From NCBI RefSeq assembly GCF_003265705.1, contig NW_020312787.1, positions 9,564,311 to 9,628,310 on the forward strand: 64,000 bases of DNA. The letters are read 5' to 3'. Made by a program: the position numbers and the translations under genes. Below are positions 33,440-44,440 of the stretch, one piece after another. The notes below the pieces were generated by a model that did no database searches, was not told the DNA's origin, and saw nothing but the letters and a program-made list of their open reading frames with translations. This DNA is from Callorhinus ursinus (lineage: Eukaryota > Chordata > Mammalia > Carnivora > Otariidae). Within the stretch, counting starts at the first letter, position 1, and the number at the start of each line of letters is the position of its first letter.

Positions 33440-34780
33440 AAAATTTATTTATAATCGCTTGTTACCAACTAGTCTTACTCTCTGCAATTCGGCCTCTCTG
33501 TCCATTGAAGAAAAGACATCCTAAACACAAATGCAATGTCTGTGCCTTGATGATACAATTTTTGAAATTTGCAGTATTTGATATTGATGACCTGTCCATG
33601 AAATTTTCTTCTATACCTTGAATTCTTCTCTCTTCAACATTTGGACTCTCATTACTTTTTTGGTGGAATCATTTCTTTTTGGTCTCATCCTTCTTGGCTA
33701 GCTTCTACCCTGCCACCATTCTTTAATTATGGATGTTCTTTAAGCTTTATGATAGTTTTTTTCTCCCATTGTAGTGTTATAAATTTCTATGACTTCAATT
33801 ATTTTCAAATGAGTCTTGCATTTATATTCCAGTCATGTCATTTCTTGGCATCTTTGCCTTATGACCTGCCAGGTCTTGAAATTTAACACTTGTAAACTAA
33901 GTTAATCATTTTTGCTGTGAAATTTGTTCCTCTTCCTGACTTTTCAAATTCTTCCAATGGCATCGTCATTTTGCACGACCATTTTTCAGTCTCAAACTCT
34001 ATATGCCTGCTGTATCTCCAAACCCATGTGCCCAATAAGTCATTAAGCCTATTGAGTTTTCCTTTGAAATTGCTCTCGCTTCTTCTGTTCCTTTCACATG
34101 GCTGCCTTCCTAATTAAGACCCTTATTTAGTTCTTGGCTGTAGTATTGCAAATATCTTTGAACATCTCGCCTTCCCCGCCTTCTACCACATCCTTCACAC
34201 CACTGCCAGAGTAATCTTCCCAAACAACTCCGATTATGTCTGATTATGTCTTTTCCTTATTCAAAATATTTCTAATGACAGCTCCATGCCTATTTAATAA
34301 AGTCCATATCATTTGCTTGACAGTCAAGGACCACATATAACAATCCTTTTTTCATTTTTCTCTCCTGTCATTTTGCCTCCTGCATATACTCTGAATTTCT
34401 TGTTTTCCAATACATTTCAGAGTCTTTTACTTCTACGCTTTTGTTTATGTTCCCCCTTGCCCTCGCTCACTCTAACCCCTTTTCCAGCTCTTGTTCTACT
34501 GAGTGAGGTGTTTTCTTTTCAGTGCCTTGTTCCAGTGCCATCTGCTCCACGGGGCCACCCCTGCTGACTTCAGCCAGGAATGATCCCTCTTGCTCTATGC
34601 TTCCACAACGTTCTTTCTGGCTTATAGGTTGCCTGTGCCTGTCACCTGATCACGTGTCTTCTACGACATGGTAGCTCCCTGAGCATGAACGCATGCTTAA
34701 TTCACCTTTAACATTCCTCAAAATATTTCACTTAGGGCAGATGCTGAGTTGATATTTGTTGATGATGGCAGGTACCCAGC
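33440..34780 (+). mobile_element. L2 LINE: reverse-transcriptase-region relic to 3' end
   Basis: Landmarks in order include 'GCAGTATTTGATATTGATGACC' (from the RT 'AFDTVDH' coding stretch), 'TATATTCCAGTCATG', 'CACACCACTGCCAGAGTAATCTTCCCAAA', 'TGATTATGTC', 'GTTCCAGTGCCATCTGCTCC', and a 3' end with 'GGTAGCTCCCTGAGCATGAACGC...GGGCAGATGCTGAGTTGATATTTGTTG'. Frames are broken throughout. About 1.3 kb of one element. Confidence 0.75.
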
Positions 34781-35219
34781 TTCCCTTGCTGTGATCCTTT
34801 TGTCCGATATATAGCATTAGCATCTGTGCTGGAAGAACTTCAGCTGGAATAAAACAAGGAGAAATGAAAAAGTATCCCTTAAATAATGGCAGAAGCTCCG
34901 TGATGTGTCTGTCAATTGAATCCCTCTTAAATTCATTTTGGATGGTAACAGAGTATAGACAATAAATGAAGACTTGAGGATAGTTAAATATTGATCTTGA
35001 CCTTTCTGTAATACCCACATATCCTTTCCATTCCTTAGTTCCTTCTTTAATGGATCAGCATCACTGTGCTACCTCCAATGAAGTGTGGTGATAATAGCAA
35101 ATTACCTTGACTTTTTAAAGGGTTAAGGCTATGTGGTCATCACTCTAACCCATTGTGCACTCTTTCCTCTGAAATGTTATGACTCTTCTTGGATGATTCA
35201 CCACTAACGTACACCTGCT
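34781..35219. other. unassigned sequence
   Basis: No feature recognised. Confidence 0.4.
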
Positions 35220-35696
35220 GTATTTGAACGGGGGCCCCAAATACATTATGTCCACATCCTAAAATCTGAAGCCTGTGAATAATACACTATATGACAGAAT
35301 AAATATTACCTTATATGGCAAAAGATGTAATTAAGTTAAGGATTTTGAGAGAGGAGCTCATCCTGGATTACCCTGGTCGGTCCTAGATTCAATCACATAT
35401 ATCCGCATAAGACAAACACACAGAGAACACATATTCGGAGGGGAAGACAATGTGAACATGTAGGCAGAGATTGGAGTGATGTGGCTACAAACCAAGGAAC
35501 ACTAAGGATTGCCAGCAGCCATCAGAAGCCAGGAGAGAGGCATGGAAAGAATTCTAGTCCAGAGACCTGAGAGGGAGTGTGGGCCAGTCCCTTGATTTTG
35601 GACTTCTGGTCTCCAGAACTGTGAGAGAATAGATTTCTGTTTTAAGCTACCACATTTGTGGTCATTTTTATGGCAGCTCTAGAAAGCTAATATACC
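35220..35696 (+). mobile_element. MaLR-like solo LTR, near complete
   Basis: 'GGGGGCCCCAAATACATTATGTCCACATCC', 'GAGATTGGAGTGATGTGGCTACAAACCAAGGAACACTAAGGATTGCCAGCAGCC', 'GATTTTGGACTTCTGGTCTCCAGAACTGTGAGAGAATAGATTTCTGTTTTAAGCTACCACA' and 'ATGGCAGCTCTAGAAAGCTAATA'. Same broad family as 13353-13729 but a different subtype. Confidence 0.75.
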
Positions 35697-35799
35697 TGCC
35701 CTATCCTATTCTCATTCTGATATTTAATATTTGTGTCCATGTTTTGGCTTTCTTATGAGCTACTTGAGGAGTTGTTAACAACCACTGTACTTGAAACTT

Positions 35800-36212
35800 T
35801 TTCATTCAACAGTTATTTATTGAAACTCTATGTGTCAGGTACTGTTTTCGGTTCCAAGGTAACAAAAATGATTAGGATCCCATTCCTGCCTCAAGAAAGC
35901 CATAGTCTTTTGGGAGGTAAGAAAATCTAAGTGAAAAGAGGGGTAAGGAAGACTTCCTAGAGGTGGTAGCATGTAAACTGAATCCTAAAGTTTGAATTGG
36001 GGTCCACTTGACTGGAGGCTTAAGAGAGAAAACAACTTTAGGCAAAGGGGACAGCATGAAAAAGGTCACAAAGGCCAGACTTCATGATAGATGTTCATGT
36101 GTGAGAATCGATAGAGCTGTTGGAGACACTCGGGTCAGGGAAGAGTGGGCACCAAAGCTGGAAAGTTAGGGAGGAAGCAGATCAAAGAGCAGTTCATATG
36201 CTAAAATGTATG
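35800..36212 (-). mobile_element. L2 fragment
   Basis: Antisense L2: 'TCATTCAACAGTTATTTATTGAAACTCTATGTGTCAGGTACTG', 'CCCATTCCTGCCTCAAGAAAGCCATAGTC', 'AAGGAAGACTTCCTAGAGG', 'GGCAAAGGGGACAGCATGAAAAAGGTCACAAAGGCC'. The open frame at 35872-36069 is inside it and not a gene. Confidence 0.78.
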
Positions 36213-37079
36213 GAAAAACAAACACTTTTAATCCCTTAGTTAACCACACATAGTGGGTGGGAGGTTTTAACCACATAGTAGGTATCAGTAGGTGTTCCCT
36301 GAATGACTGTCTTAAAATGGACACAATTTATAATAAAAACTATTAGCATTTTTTTTTAAAAAAAAGCTATTAACGTTGCTGTGAAAAAAATAATGTTTTC
36401 TTACCAAATGGATGTCTGAACCTGTTGGGTATCATCTGTGAGCCTGGACGACACTATATGTGAGATAAAAAAATTGGCAGACACATGGTTTTAAACACAG
36501 GACTGTATAATAAATATTTTGCAACTTGCTACCTTTCAGATTGCTTTTATGAAGTCTATAGAGCAAGTCTGTTCAGTGTATTAAAAACCTCTTAGTAACA
36601 AGACAAAACATTCCAAGTCTTTTATGAAAAGTGAGGGCTTATTCTTGAGAAGAAAGGTGGTGTCCTTGCTTCTATGGTCCATCTACTGCAGTGAGGGTCG
36701 GAAAGGTTGTTTGGGCAATGAGACACAATACTGCTGTCACTAAGGTGGAGGAGCTGTCCCCACATGGTCTGATTTTGGCTTTCATGCTGTTAGCGCTAAA
36801 TTCCTTGGAATCAGGATGGAGTGGACAAGTCGGCATCAGGTGAGAACTCTGTCCTGGCAAGGAGCATCCAGCTGAGAGAAATAAATGAAATTAAGTGCTT
36901 CTTGGCGCTGGATCGATTCTGTTCGGCTGCTGAATATTTGATGTGTGATACAAGGTGAAATCAACTATGTTGCAAAAATATATTTTCTAATTCTGTCCTG
37001 TTAACAGATTAAAGGATGCCCTACATGTAACAATCTCCAGATGGGCCTGTTAAAGTGAAGTGAGTGAGTTTCTAGGAAA
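36213..37079. other. unassigned unique sequence
   Basis: A short L2-like 3' end ('CACATAGTAGGTATCAGTAGGTGTTCCCTGAATGA') lies near 36268-36308. No feature recognised in the rest. Confidence 0.45.
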
Positions 37080-37495
37080 TGTTTACTGTGCATCCATTGT
37101 TTTGTGCCTTTGTGCCAGGCACAAAGGAGATACCCGACTTCAACTGATGAAAGGCTCAGAGTTTTGTTGGGAAAGAAAATGATAAGACACTTGAGAAAAA
37201 CACGTAATTATATGAAGCACAGTGTGACACTTGGAAGTCCTTAAGTGGAAAATTGGGCAACCAGATTAAAAGGCGAAAGAGGCGGGGCGTGGGTCTGACT
37301 CAGCCTTGAAGGACTGGATCTGAGTTGGTGTGGCAGGAGAACAGCTTGAATGGAGACACAGTGTGGGATTAATAACAAGCGATCATGTTTATGGGCTGAA
37401 AGGAGACCAGGTTGACTGGAGCAGTGGGTGGAGTAGTGGTTCAGAGCAATGAGATGTTTTGTGCATATAAATGGGATCCAGTTTGCTAAAGGTCT

Positions 37496-38060
37496 TGAAT
37501 TCGTTTCCTATTATTGCTATAACAAATTACCACAACTTTAGCCGTTTAAACCACACAAAGTTATTATCTTCCAGTTCTGTAGGTCAGAAATCCAGTGGGC
37601 TCGACTGGTTTCTCTGCTTCAAGTTCATGTGGCCAAGGTTAAGGTGCTGGTACAGCTGGGCTCTGGGGTAGAACCCACTTCTGCGCTCATTCAGATTGTG
37701 GCCGAGTTGACTTCCACGTGGTTATAGGACTGAGGTCCCTGTCTCCTTGCTGGCTGTTGGAGGGCAGCAGTTCTCAGCTTCTAGAGGCTGCCTACATTCT
37801 TTGCTTCTGGCCCCTTCCTCCATCTTCAAAGCCAACAATGACAGTTTGACTCTTTCTTACACCTTGAATCACTCCTGTGTTTCCCTCTTCTGCCTTATCT
37901 CTCTCATTCTTCTGCTTTTCTCTTCTGCTTTCAAGGATCCGTGTGATTACATTGGGCCCAACTGAAGAATCTCCTAAACTCTCTGTTTTAAGGTCTGTAA
38001 TCTTAATTCTATACGCAAAGTCCCTTGTGCCATGTAAAGAATATATTTGGGCTCTAGGGA
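37496..38060 (-). mobile_element. MaLR-like solo LTR inserted in L2
   Basis: Antisense copy: 'TTCCTATTATTGCTATAACAAATTACCACAAC', 'CCAGTTCTGTAGGTCAGAAATCC', 'GCTTCTAGAGGCTGCCTACATTCTTTGCTTCTGGCCCCTTCCTCCATCTTCAAAGCCAACAATG' and 'GTGTGATTACATTGGGCCCA'. The 126-codon minus-strand open frame at 37792-38172 lies almost wholly in this non-coding LTR. Confidence 0.78.
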
Positions 38061-38179
38061 TTAAGTGCCAAAGCTGAGGAGTTTGAATGGGATCCAAAAG
38101 GTAACTGAGAAACACTGTAGGTCCTTGAACAGGGGAGAGGTATGTGGTTACACAGGGAAGAGATGACAGCACTACTTCA

Positions 38180-38545
38180 CCCTGAGATCAAGAGTTGCAC
38201 ACTCTACCGACTAAGCCAGCCAGGTGCCCCTAAAGATTTTATTTTATTTTATTTTATTTTATTTTATTTTATTTTATTTTATTTTATTTTATTTTTAAAA
38301 ATATTTTGTTTGAGAGAGAGAGTGCATGCATGCATGTGCGCACATGAGCATGGGGTGGGGGAGAGGGAGAAGCAGACTCCCCAGTGAGCAGGGAGTCCGA
38401 TGCAAAATTTGAGCTCAGGACCCTGAGATCATGACCTGAGCTGAAGGCAGACAAATAACTGACTGAGCCACCCAGGTATCCCAAGATTTTATTTTTTTAA
38501 GTAATCTCAACACCCAATGTGGGGCTCGAACTTATGACCCTGAGG
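38180..38545 (-). mobile_element. circularly permuted SINE composite
   Basis: On the plus strand the order is: the 5' half of a short tRNA-Lys-like SINE (38180-38230), one full-length SINE (38231-38481), then the 3' half and tail of a short SINE (38482-38545), all in minus orientation. The two half-elements break at the same internal point, around CCCTGAG. A perfect 16-bp duplication TGACAGCACTACTTCA flanks the whole block (38164-38179 and 38546-38561), so it appears to have entered as one unit. Confidence 0.8.
38236..38296 (+). repeat. (ATTTT)12 microsatellite in a SINE tail
   Basis: About twelve ATTTT units form the expanded A-rich tail of the reverse-oriented SINE. Likely length-polymorphic. 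Confidence 0.95.
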
Positions 38546-38660
38546 TGACAGCACTACTTCAAACCAGTATTATTTAATTATTCATGCAACGCTATTGAGA
38601 AGAGAGGCTGAACAGGACATAAGGAAGGGAGGGAAGGGAGAACCACTGGTGGCTGTTATG

Positions 38661-38984
38661 GGCCTTAGTTAGACGCAGGCAATTCTCTTTGATCCAAGCT
38701 TGTGAACTCTTCTCAGCAGAAGAGAAGAAAAGCTAATTGCACTTACCCTCCTTAGAAGGTAGTTCATCTAACACCTCCATATGGGGAGGCTCATCCCTCC
38801 CCAGCCCCATGAACTTCATCAACGTATTCCTTCTAAACATTTGAAAGATTTCTCTTGAGCATTCTAAAATAAATACCCTCCATCTCATTGCCTTTCCAAT
38901 GATGTTTGCACCCCGTTTTATAGACTGACACCTTAGACAGCCACCCCATCAGGGCTCCCAGCCCTCACCTGGCTCTGGTGATAG
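38661..38984. other. unassigned sequence
   Basis: No feature recognised. Confidence 0.4.
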
Positions 38985-39480
38985 TCATTCATTTATTCAC
39001 TCATGAGTACCTCCTTTGTGTGACTGCCATTTCCGGTGCTGGGGTTGCTGCAGTGAACAAAGCCCCTCTGTCCAAGCAGCTTACCTTTGAGGAGGAGAGG
39101 AGAGTCAAGGATCAAATTAATATATATCCGAAGATTCCAATATGTAGAAAATCACTAAGTGGGTTAGGAGGGTAGAGGATGATAGGTGAAGATATAAGGT
39201 AACATTTGGGCGGACATTTGAAAGAGGTGAGGATTTAAGTCATGCGGCGATCTGGGGTAAGAGTGTTTCGGGCAGAGGGCAAAGCTAGTGCAGTGACCCC
39301 GAGGCCAAGCGTGAGGGCGCATACTTGGGACATTCATAGAAAGTAAGAGGGTCTGCCCGGCTGGAGCAGTGAGAGTGAGAGTGGGTCAGAGACGTGTGGG
39401 CAGCACTGTCATAAAGTCCCCGATCTGCAGTAAGCGATATTCTGAACTTGGGCCTGTGAGATCTTATACACTGCTCCAAG
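38985..39480 (-). mobile_element. L2 fragment
   Basis: Antisense L2 in order: 'GGTGCTGGGGTTGCTGCAGTGAACAAAGCCCC', 'AAGCAGCTTACC', 'GGGCAGAGGGCAAAGCTAGTGCAGTGACCCCGAGGCCAAGCGTGAGG', 'CTGGAGCAGTGAGAGTGAGAG', 'GGCCTGTGAGATCTTATAC'. Confidence 0.8.
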
Positions 39481-40567
39481 ATTTTAGTACGATTCCTGTA
39501 CAGAATGATTTATTTGTCTCAAGAAATTTGGACCAAAGAACAAAATAACATATTTCAAGTTCTGGGTATGGATTGCTGCGAAAAATTAACTTGTTATATG
39601 CATTTATTGACTATTGTTTATGACATAAACAAAGCTGCTCTTCTTCTATAATAAGAAGAAATGGTAATATTGTACCTTTCTTATTTTCCATCCTCGACAT
39701 TATTATACAATAAAGAGCTGAATATATAATATTCTGCTGAGAGGGTAATGAGCAGGATTCAATCACACATTTAAATGAATTTAAAAAAAAAAAACTGAAC
39801 CGTGTCCAAGTTCTTCCATCTAAGCATCACTTAAGAATCTGTTTGTTCAGTTGAGTTTCATCTCTGCAGCTGCCAAGCCACTTTAGTTCTGCCAGCTCGA
39901 CTCTCTGATTGCAAAATAAAGGGTGGTCACTTAACAGGGGATGTGAAAAATAAGTGTATTGTGAAAAGAACGACATTACGAGGAATCCTGATAATGGAAA
40001 ACCAGAGGCTTCCTGCTTGTGCTCTCCCCTTAGCCTGAGGGCAGTTAATTTTGAGGGGGTATTCTCACCTTCCCCACATCTAAGCAATCTCTGGCGGGGT
40101 GTGTGTGCTTTTGGAAGATGGATGCACTTTGCTGCAGCTTACATTCATAAATATTTTTGTAGTATAATAGGTTGTCAAAACAAATCTGTGTTTTCCATTT
40201 GTGTGTGCCTGAGTGTGTCAGTACGCCTCTTAATCTTTTTGTCCACCTAAGGGTAGAGCACAAATAATTTACTCTCCTCGTTGTGGATTTTCCTGTCCAG
40301 TATACATTTGGGCAGGAGTGGGTCATGAAGAACAGGTAAGTAGGTGACCGTGTGGTCCATGGCTGCAGCTCCTTTATCTTTATTTTAGTGGGTCTATGTT
40401 TCCACTGAAAACCTGTGGTGGCTTTTAACATTTTCAGTGGGAAATGCCCCCCTTAACTACATCATTGAACTGTGGAGGGACAGTCAAGGTGGTCTTACTG
40501 ACGACAGAATGGTGCCCACGGGATCGTAGTGTTAAGTTCACAGCACAGGCACCTTTGCATGGCTTTC
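39481..40567. other. unassigned unique sequence
   Basis: No repeat or exon recognised. Opposed open frames at 39954-40250 and 40045-40431 overlap and neither has a domain signature. Confidence 0.4.
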
Positions 40568-40803
40568 GAGTCAGAGGACAGACAGAACTGCAGTGATGTC
40601 CATCCAGCCTCATGACCTGTTAGCTGTGTGACCTTTGGTGAGCTCCTTGACATCACTGAGCTTCCATTTCCTGTTCTGTAAAACGAGGGGGCTAATGCCT
40701 ACTTCCTAGGGTACTTGTGGGAATTACATGAGATAACATAAGCAACGCATTGAGTGTAGTGCCTGCACCTGCTAAGTGCTCTGTAGATGGTAGTCATTTT
40801 TAT
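40568..40803 (+). mobile_element. MIR, nearly full length
   Basis: 'AGCCTCATGACCTGTTAGCTGTGTGACCTTTGGTGAGCTCCTTGACATCACTGAGCTTCCATTTCCTGTTCTGTAAAACGAGGGGGCTAATGCCTACTTCC' and 'AGTGCCTGCACCTGCTAAGTGCTCTGTAGATGGTAG' follow MIR end to end. Confidence 0.9.
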
Positions 40804-41161
40804 GATCATCCTTTTTCTTTGGCTTATTTCATTTTGATGGCACGGCAAGTAGACTTGGCATAAAGTAGCAGTCTGGTGCATGGAAATATAGGCCCCCAGA
40901 GGATAGCACATCAAACCCTGAAACTCAACATATACCTTCCTTTGCATATTCACAATATTTTTCTCCCTTCAAGTAAACCTGGGGAAAACATTTTGTTGCT
41001 TGCTGCCTGAATTGGCCAGCAATTCTAGTTTCCAAGGAGATTGTAAATGGATGTATTTGTGTATGCTGATTTGCCTCAACTTTAGAAGAATTCCTCAGGG
41101 AATTCTTCAAAAGAAACAGAACATAATGGAACTGTTTTTTCTTCTTTCATAAGCCATAGAA
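40804..41161. other. unassigned sequence
   Basis: No feature recognised. Confidence 0.4.
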
Positions 41162-41174
41162 GTGTGTGTGGTGT

Positions 41175-41215
<41 letters not shown>
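41162..41215 (+). repeat. (TG)n microsatellite
   Basis: About 54 bases of TG repeat with two TGG interruptions near the left end, then roughly 20 uninterrupted units. Likely polymorphic. Confidence 0.96.
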
Positions 41216-41216
<1 letters not shown>

Positions 41217-41644
41217 TCCTCAGTAATCTAAAAGTTACTTAGGAGTGGTCAGGCAAAATGGAAAGATTTGCTAATGAAATATTTATCTCCCTATGACTGC
41301 AATTTTATATGTCCCTTCAAATTAATTTATCTGGGGCTTTTGCTATTTAGAAAAGCATTTAGTGCAATTTAGCATTATAATTAGGATATTCTATACCAAC
41401 TGCAGTGCTTGATGCAACCCTCTAACTTCACTATGGTTACATCACAAAGGAGGGTAGAACTGAAGTCTGTTTTTCTACTCTAGAAAACCCAAAAGCATCT
41501 GTTCAGTGTCTATCCTAGATAGGTATTTGATATTGAGTAATTTATAATCAAGGTTTCCTCCTGGTGCAGTTTTCATTAGTGCTTGGAGTGAAGACTTGTA
41601 CATGAGTATTTGAAAAAATTATGGATTGCTGAGCAGAGGATGCA
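41216..41644. other. unassigned sequence
   Basis: No feature recognised. Confidence 0.4.
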
Positions 41645-41790
41645 GCTCTCAAAGGCTCTTGGTTCTAATTCTAGATCAACAACAAGAGCCCATATGACAT
41701 TGGCCTCTTTAGTCTCTCTGTTTCCGTTCAGTCCATTGTCAGATGGGCTAATAAACTGATATGCCTTCTAGCCTTGTACGGAGAATTGTG
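41645..41790 (+). mobile_element. diverged MIR
   Basis: 'CTCTTGGTTCTAATTCTAGATCAACAAC', 'TCTCTCTGTTTCCGTTCAGTCC' and 'TCAGATGGGCTAATAAACTGATATGCC' fit a sense MIR core, with poor identity. Confidence 0.5.
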
Positions 41791-42004
41791 GTGTGCAGTG
41801 TTTTCTACATCTAAGTGCTGAAAATTTTCACTTAGAACAAATGTTCTTTTCCCAGAACTCTCCCATTTTTCACATCTGTGGGAGGGATCACCCTTTATTT
41901 TGCAATCAGAGTTGAGCTGGAGAACTGAAGTGCCTTGGGTCCAGGACTGATTGATTCATTCATTCATCACTCACCATGCATTCGTTCAGCACTGAGTGGC
42001 ATGA

Positions 42005-42185
42005 TGTGGTATAAAGAATATATGTCTTAGAGTCAAGAAGATTGGGATTTTCATCCAGACTCTCTCACCAGCGTTGTGATCTCGGTAAAATTACTTACCT
42101 TTATGACTTCCAGTTGACATCTATGGACGTAGGTTGCTGTGAGGAATATATGAGAATATGTAAGAGAAATGCCTGCACAGTGTAT
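42005..42185 (+). mobile_element. MIR
   Basis: 'GATTGGGATTTTCATCCAGACTCTCTCACCAGCGTTGTGATCTCGGTAAAATTACTTACC' and 'GTTGCTGTGAGGAATATATGAGAATATGTAAGAGAAATGCCTGCACAG' are sense MIR landmarks. Confidence 0.75.
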
Positions 42186-42199
42186 TTCTCTACGAATAT

Positions 42200-42420
42200 A
42201 ACTCACTTTCCACCCACTGTGCACACCATGCATCCCATTGAGGGGGGGGCGGTTTACATAGTCCTTATCCTCCAGAGAGTTTATAATCTAGATGGGGGCT
42301 AAGTAAAAAGGAATAATTACAATACTAAGTTTAAGCAACAGCTGTCCTGGTTTATGGAAAAATGGGTCTGAGGACAGTTGGAATGAAAAGAGTGTGGTAA
42401 TGAGGGTTCAACAGGAGAAT
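42200..42420 (-). mobile_element. L2 fragment
   Basis: 'ACTGTGCACACCATGCATCCCATTGAGG...', 'CCTTATCCTCCAGAGAGTTTATAATCTAGATGGGGGCTAAGTAAAAAGGAATAATTAC' matches antisense L2 ('cctgccctcgaggagcttacaatctagtgggg'). Confidence 0.65.
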
Positions 42421-43076
42421 CTAAGGCAACATGGTTGGCAGCCAATCTCAGCTTCTTGAACTAGAGCTCCACCTTTGGCAACACCTTCTTCTCCAATGGC
42501 TACTTTGCAGCGAGAGCACAAAACTAAAGCTCTCATGGCTCTTTGCTATCAAGGGGATTTTGTTTAGCAACAGATTAGTCATGTTGGTAAAAACTTCTCT
42601 TATCTACTCCTGAATAGATTAAATGGCACATTAATGTGCTTCTACTTCCATTATCCTTAATATTTTTAATTCGAAATGTATGCAATGGGTTGAGAGTGCT
42701 GGGGGATGTACCCAGCCCCCACAAGCAGATTCATTACCACCCCATCTGCCACCCCAAATGCTAAATCCCAGGAACACCACTGTTTTGCAGTATGTTATAT
42801 TTTACAAGACTTTGAGGAAAGAGAAACACAGAAAGATAGTGACAATCACTGCAGGGCTAGAGAGACAGAGAGCATAAGGTTAGAGCTAAAACTTCTAAAA
42901 AGCAACTGGGGTGTTGGGAAAAAGGAACAGAGGGAAGAATGGAATACATTTACCAGGGAATTAATGAACAGGCTAAAGGTATTTATGTAGGCAGAGAGCA
43001 TATGGAAAGGAGGGAAATGAATCATGGAAGAAGGCAGCCAGTATTACCATACAATTTATTTATTTCATCTTGAGAA
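42421..43076. other. unassigned sequence
   Basis: No feature recognised. Small open frames have no motif support. Confidence 0.4.
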
Positions 43077-43128
43077 TGTGTGTGTGTGTGTGTGTATGTG
43101 TGTACACACACATATGTGCACATGCACA
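43077..43128. repeat. (TG)n/(CA)n compound microsatellite
   Basis: TG repeat with TA breaks that turns through GTGTGTACACACAC into a CA-rich stretch. A smaller palindromic analogue of the repeat at 10559-10610. Confidence 0.9.
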
Positions 43129-44050
43129 AGTTAACTTTTTTCATTTATACATGATTGGAGGAAGAAAAAGTTACTAAGTCCAGCTCGTATGCTATGAGAG
43201 AGGAGAAGGGTGTCTACCATGACCGTGTCATGATGGTCAGTGAGTTCTGCAGTGCTATATCTAAACTCCGTCTTGTAGAGGAATTCTTTAGTAATTATAA
43301 AGAGAAAACCTAGAGCAAGGGGTTGGGGGTTGCAGGGGGCTGAGATCTGTTTGAATGTGGCAATGTCTTTTATTTCCTGGCACTTATATTGTCCCCCACC
43401 CCCACTTCTGGAATTCAAGACCCACTGTCATGACAAGTGATTGGTGTTGCCCAAACCCAAATTGCTTCTGGTAGGGGTGTCTCTTGCAAGGATCACTGCA
43501 GACAGGAAATGAGAGGTGTGGAGGGATTGAAGATTTTTGAAAGAGTATGGTGTGGCAAGTTTGAAAGCCTCCTGCAACTTGGGGCTCTAGAGGAAGGGAG
43601 GAGAAAACAAACTTCTCCCCAAGTATTTCTGAGAACAAGTATCTTTCGTCAGTAGATATAATTGTAATGTTGAGGACAGAGTGGAACAAGGGATGATGGG
43701 AAAATATAAAGAGCATAAGAGCCTGAGAATGAAGGTGAAGAAAAAAGTCCCAGAAAGGGCCCAGAACAGTTGAATAAATGGCTGAGTCTGGAAGCTATAA
43801 GAGGCTCCAAAAAGGTAGGCCTGCTTGAGGCCAGAGGTTGACCGGGTATGTGGACCGGTTGTGCTGCCAGTCTACAAATGGAAATCTCCCAAGGCTGGAG
43901 CTGAGCAGCCCAGCACAAGCCCAGGTGTCAGAGCAGTGACACCTGTATTAAGCCTAAGGGCTAGAACTGTGTTGTTCCTGAAGGAACAAGCTCTGGTATG
44001 GTCCTTCCTGGCAGGATGTTCTCTACACAGCTATGTGAACTATGTACCTG
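43129..44050. other. unassigned sequence
   Basis: No gene or repeat recognised. The 98-codon plus-strand frame at 43825-44121 reads from here into the downstream LTR and has no supporting domain. Confidence 0.4.
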
Positions 44051-44440
44051 TGTTACTGGATTTTTTTCTCTATTGGTGTACTTGGTTCTTGGTCACACAG
44101 CTTCGAAGAATGAAGAGGTAGACCGGACAGAGTGGTGGGCAGCAAAGAAAGGTTTACTGAACGATAGCAAAGTGATAGTACAAAGCTCCCGAGGAGGGAG
44201 GTGACCCGAGAGGGTTGCCACTGGAGTTTCTAGGGGGTTTTTATGGGCTTGTTGGAGGGCTGTTTTAATCTGATTAACCCTTCCTGTGCCTGTCATCCAA
44301 TTAGGTTTTTGTCATCCATCTGTCATATGGGAAAAGGTAAAGGGCTCCTTCCAGGGTTGCGTAAAATCCTTTTAAGGTTGGTTTCCTCTAGGGTGGGGGC
44401 CCCTTGTCCATGCCTGCCTGCCTTCCAACTATCCTTCATC
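44051..44440 (-). mobile_element. solo LTR of an endogenous retrovirus (gammaretrovirus-like)
   Basis: Read on the minus strand, it shows a CATAAAAACCCC promoter-like box at about 44235-44247, a 'GAGCTTTGTACTATCACTTTGCTATC' start-of-R region, a CAGTAAAC polyadenylation-like signal, then a U5 with 'GCTGCCCACCACTCTGTCCGGTCTACC' and 'CGAAGCTGTGTGACCAAGAACCAAG', ending in ...ACA. No internal viral sequence adjoins either side, so it is a solo LTR. The U3 boundary near 44438-44446 and the flanking duplication are unresolved. Confidence 0.75.

Larger units (their letters stand above)
37080..38660 (-). mobile_element. L2 element, host of later insertions
   Basis: Antisense L2 pieces at 37080-37495 ('GTGCCAGGCACAAAGGAGATACC', 'GGGTCTGACTCAGCCTTGAAGGACTGGATCTGAG', 'GGGCTGAAAGGAGACCAGGTTGACTGGAGCAG'), 38065-38163 ('GCTGAGGAGTTTGAATGGGATCCAAAAGGTAACTGAGAAACACTGTAGGTCCTTGAACAGGGGAGAGG') and probably 38562-38660. 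They are interrupted by a MaLR-like LTR and a SINE composite. The pieces read in the right order, so this was one element. Confidence 0.75.

Noticed and set aside
37792..38172. 126-codon minus-strand open frame
   Set aside because: It lies almost entirely in a MaLR-like LTR and runs into L2 sequence, both non-coding here.
43825..44121. 98-codon frame with a hydrophobic C-terminal stretch
   Set aside because: The hydrophobic part is antisense to the U5 end of a solo LTR. No retroviral env or other gene context exists.
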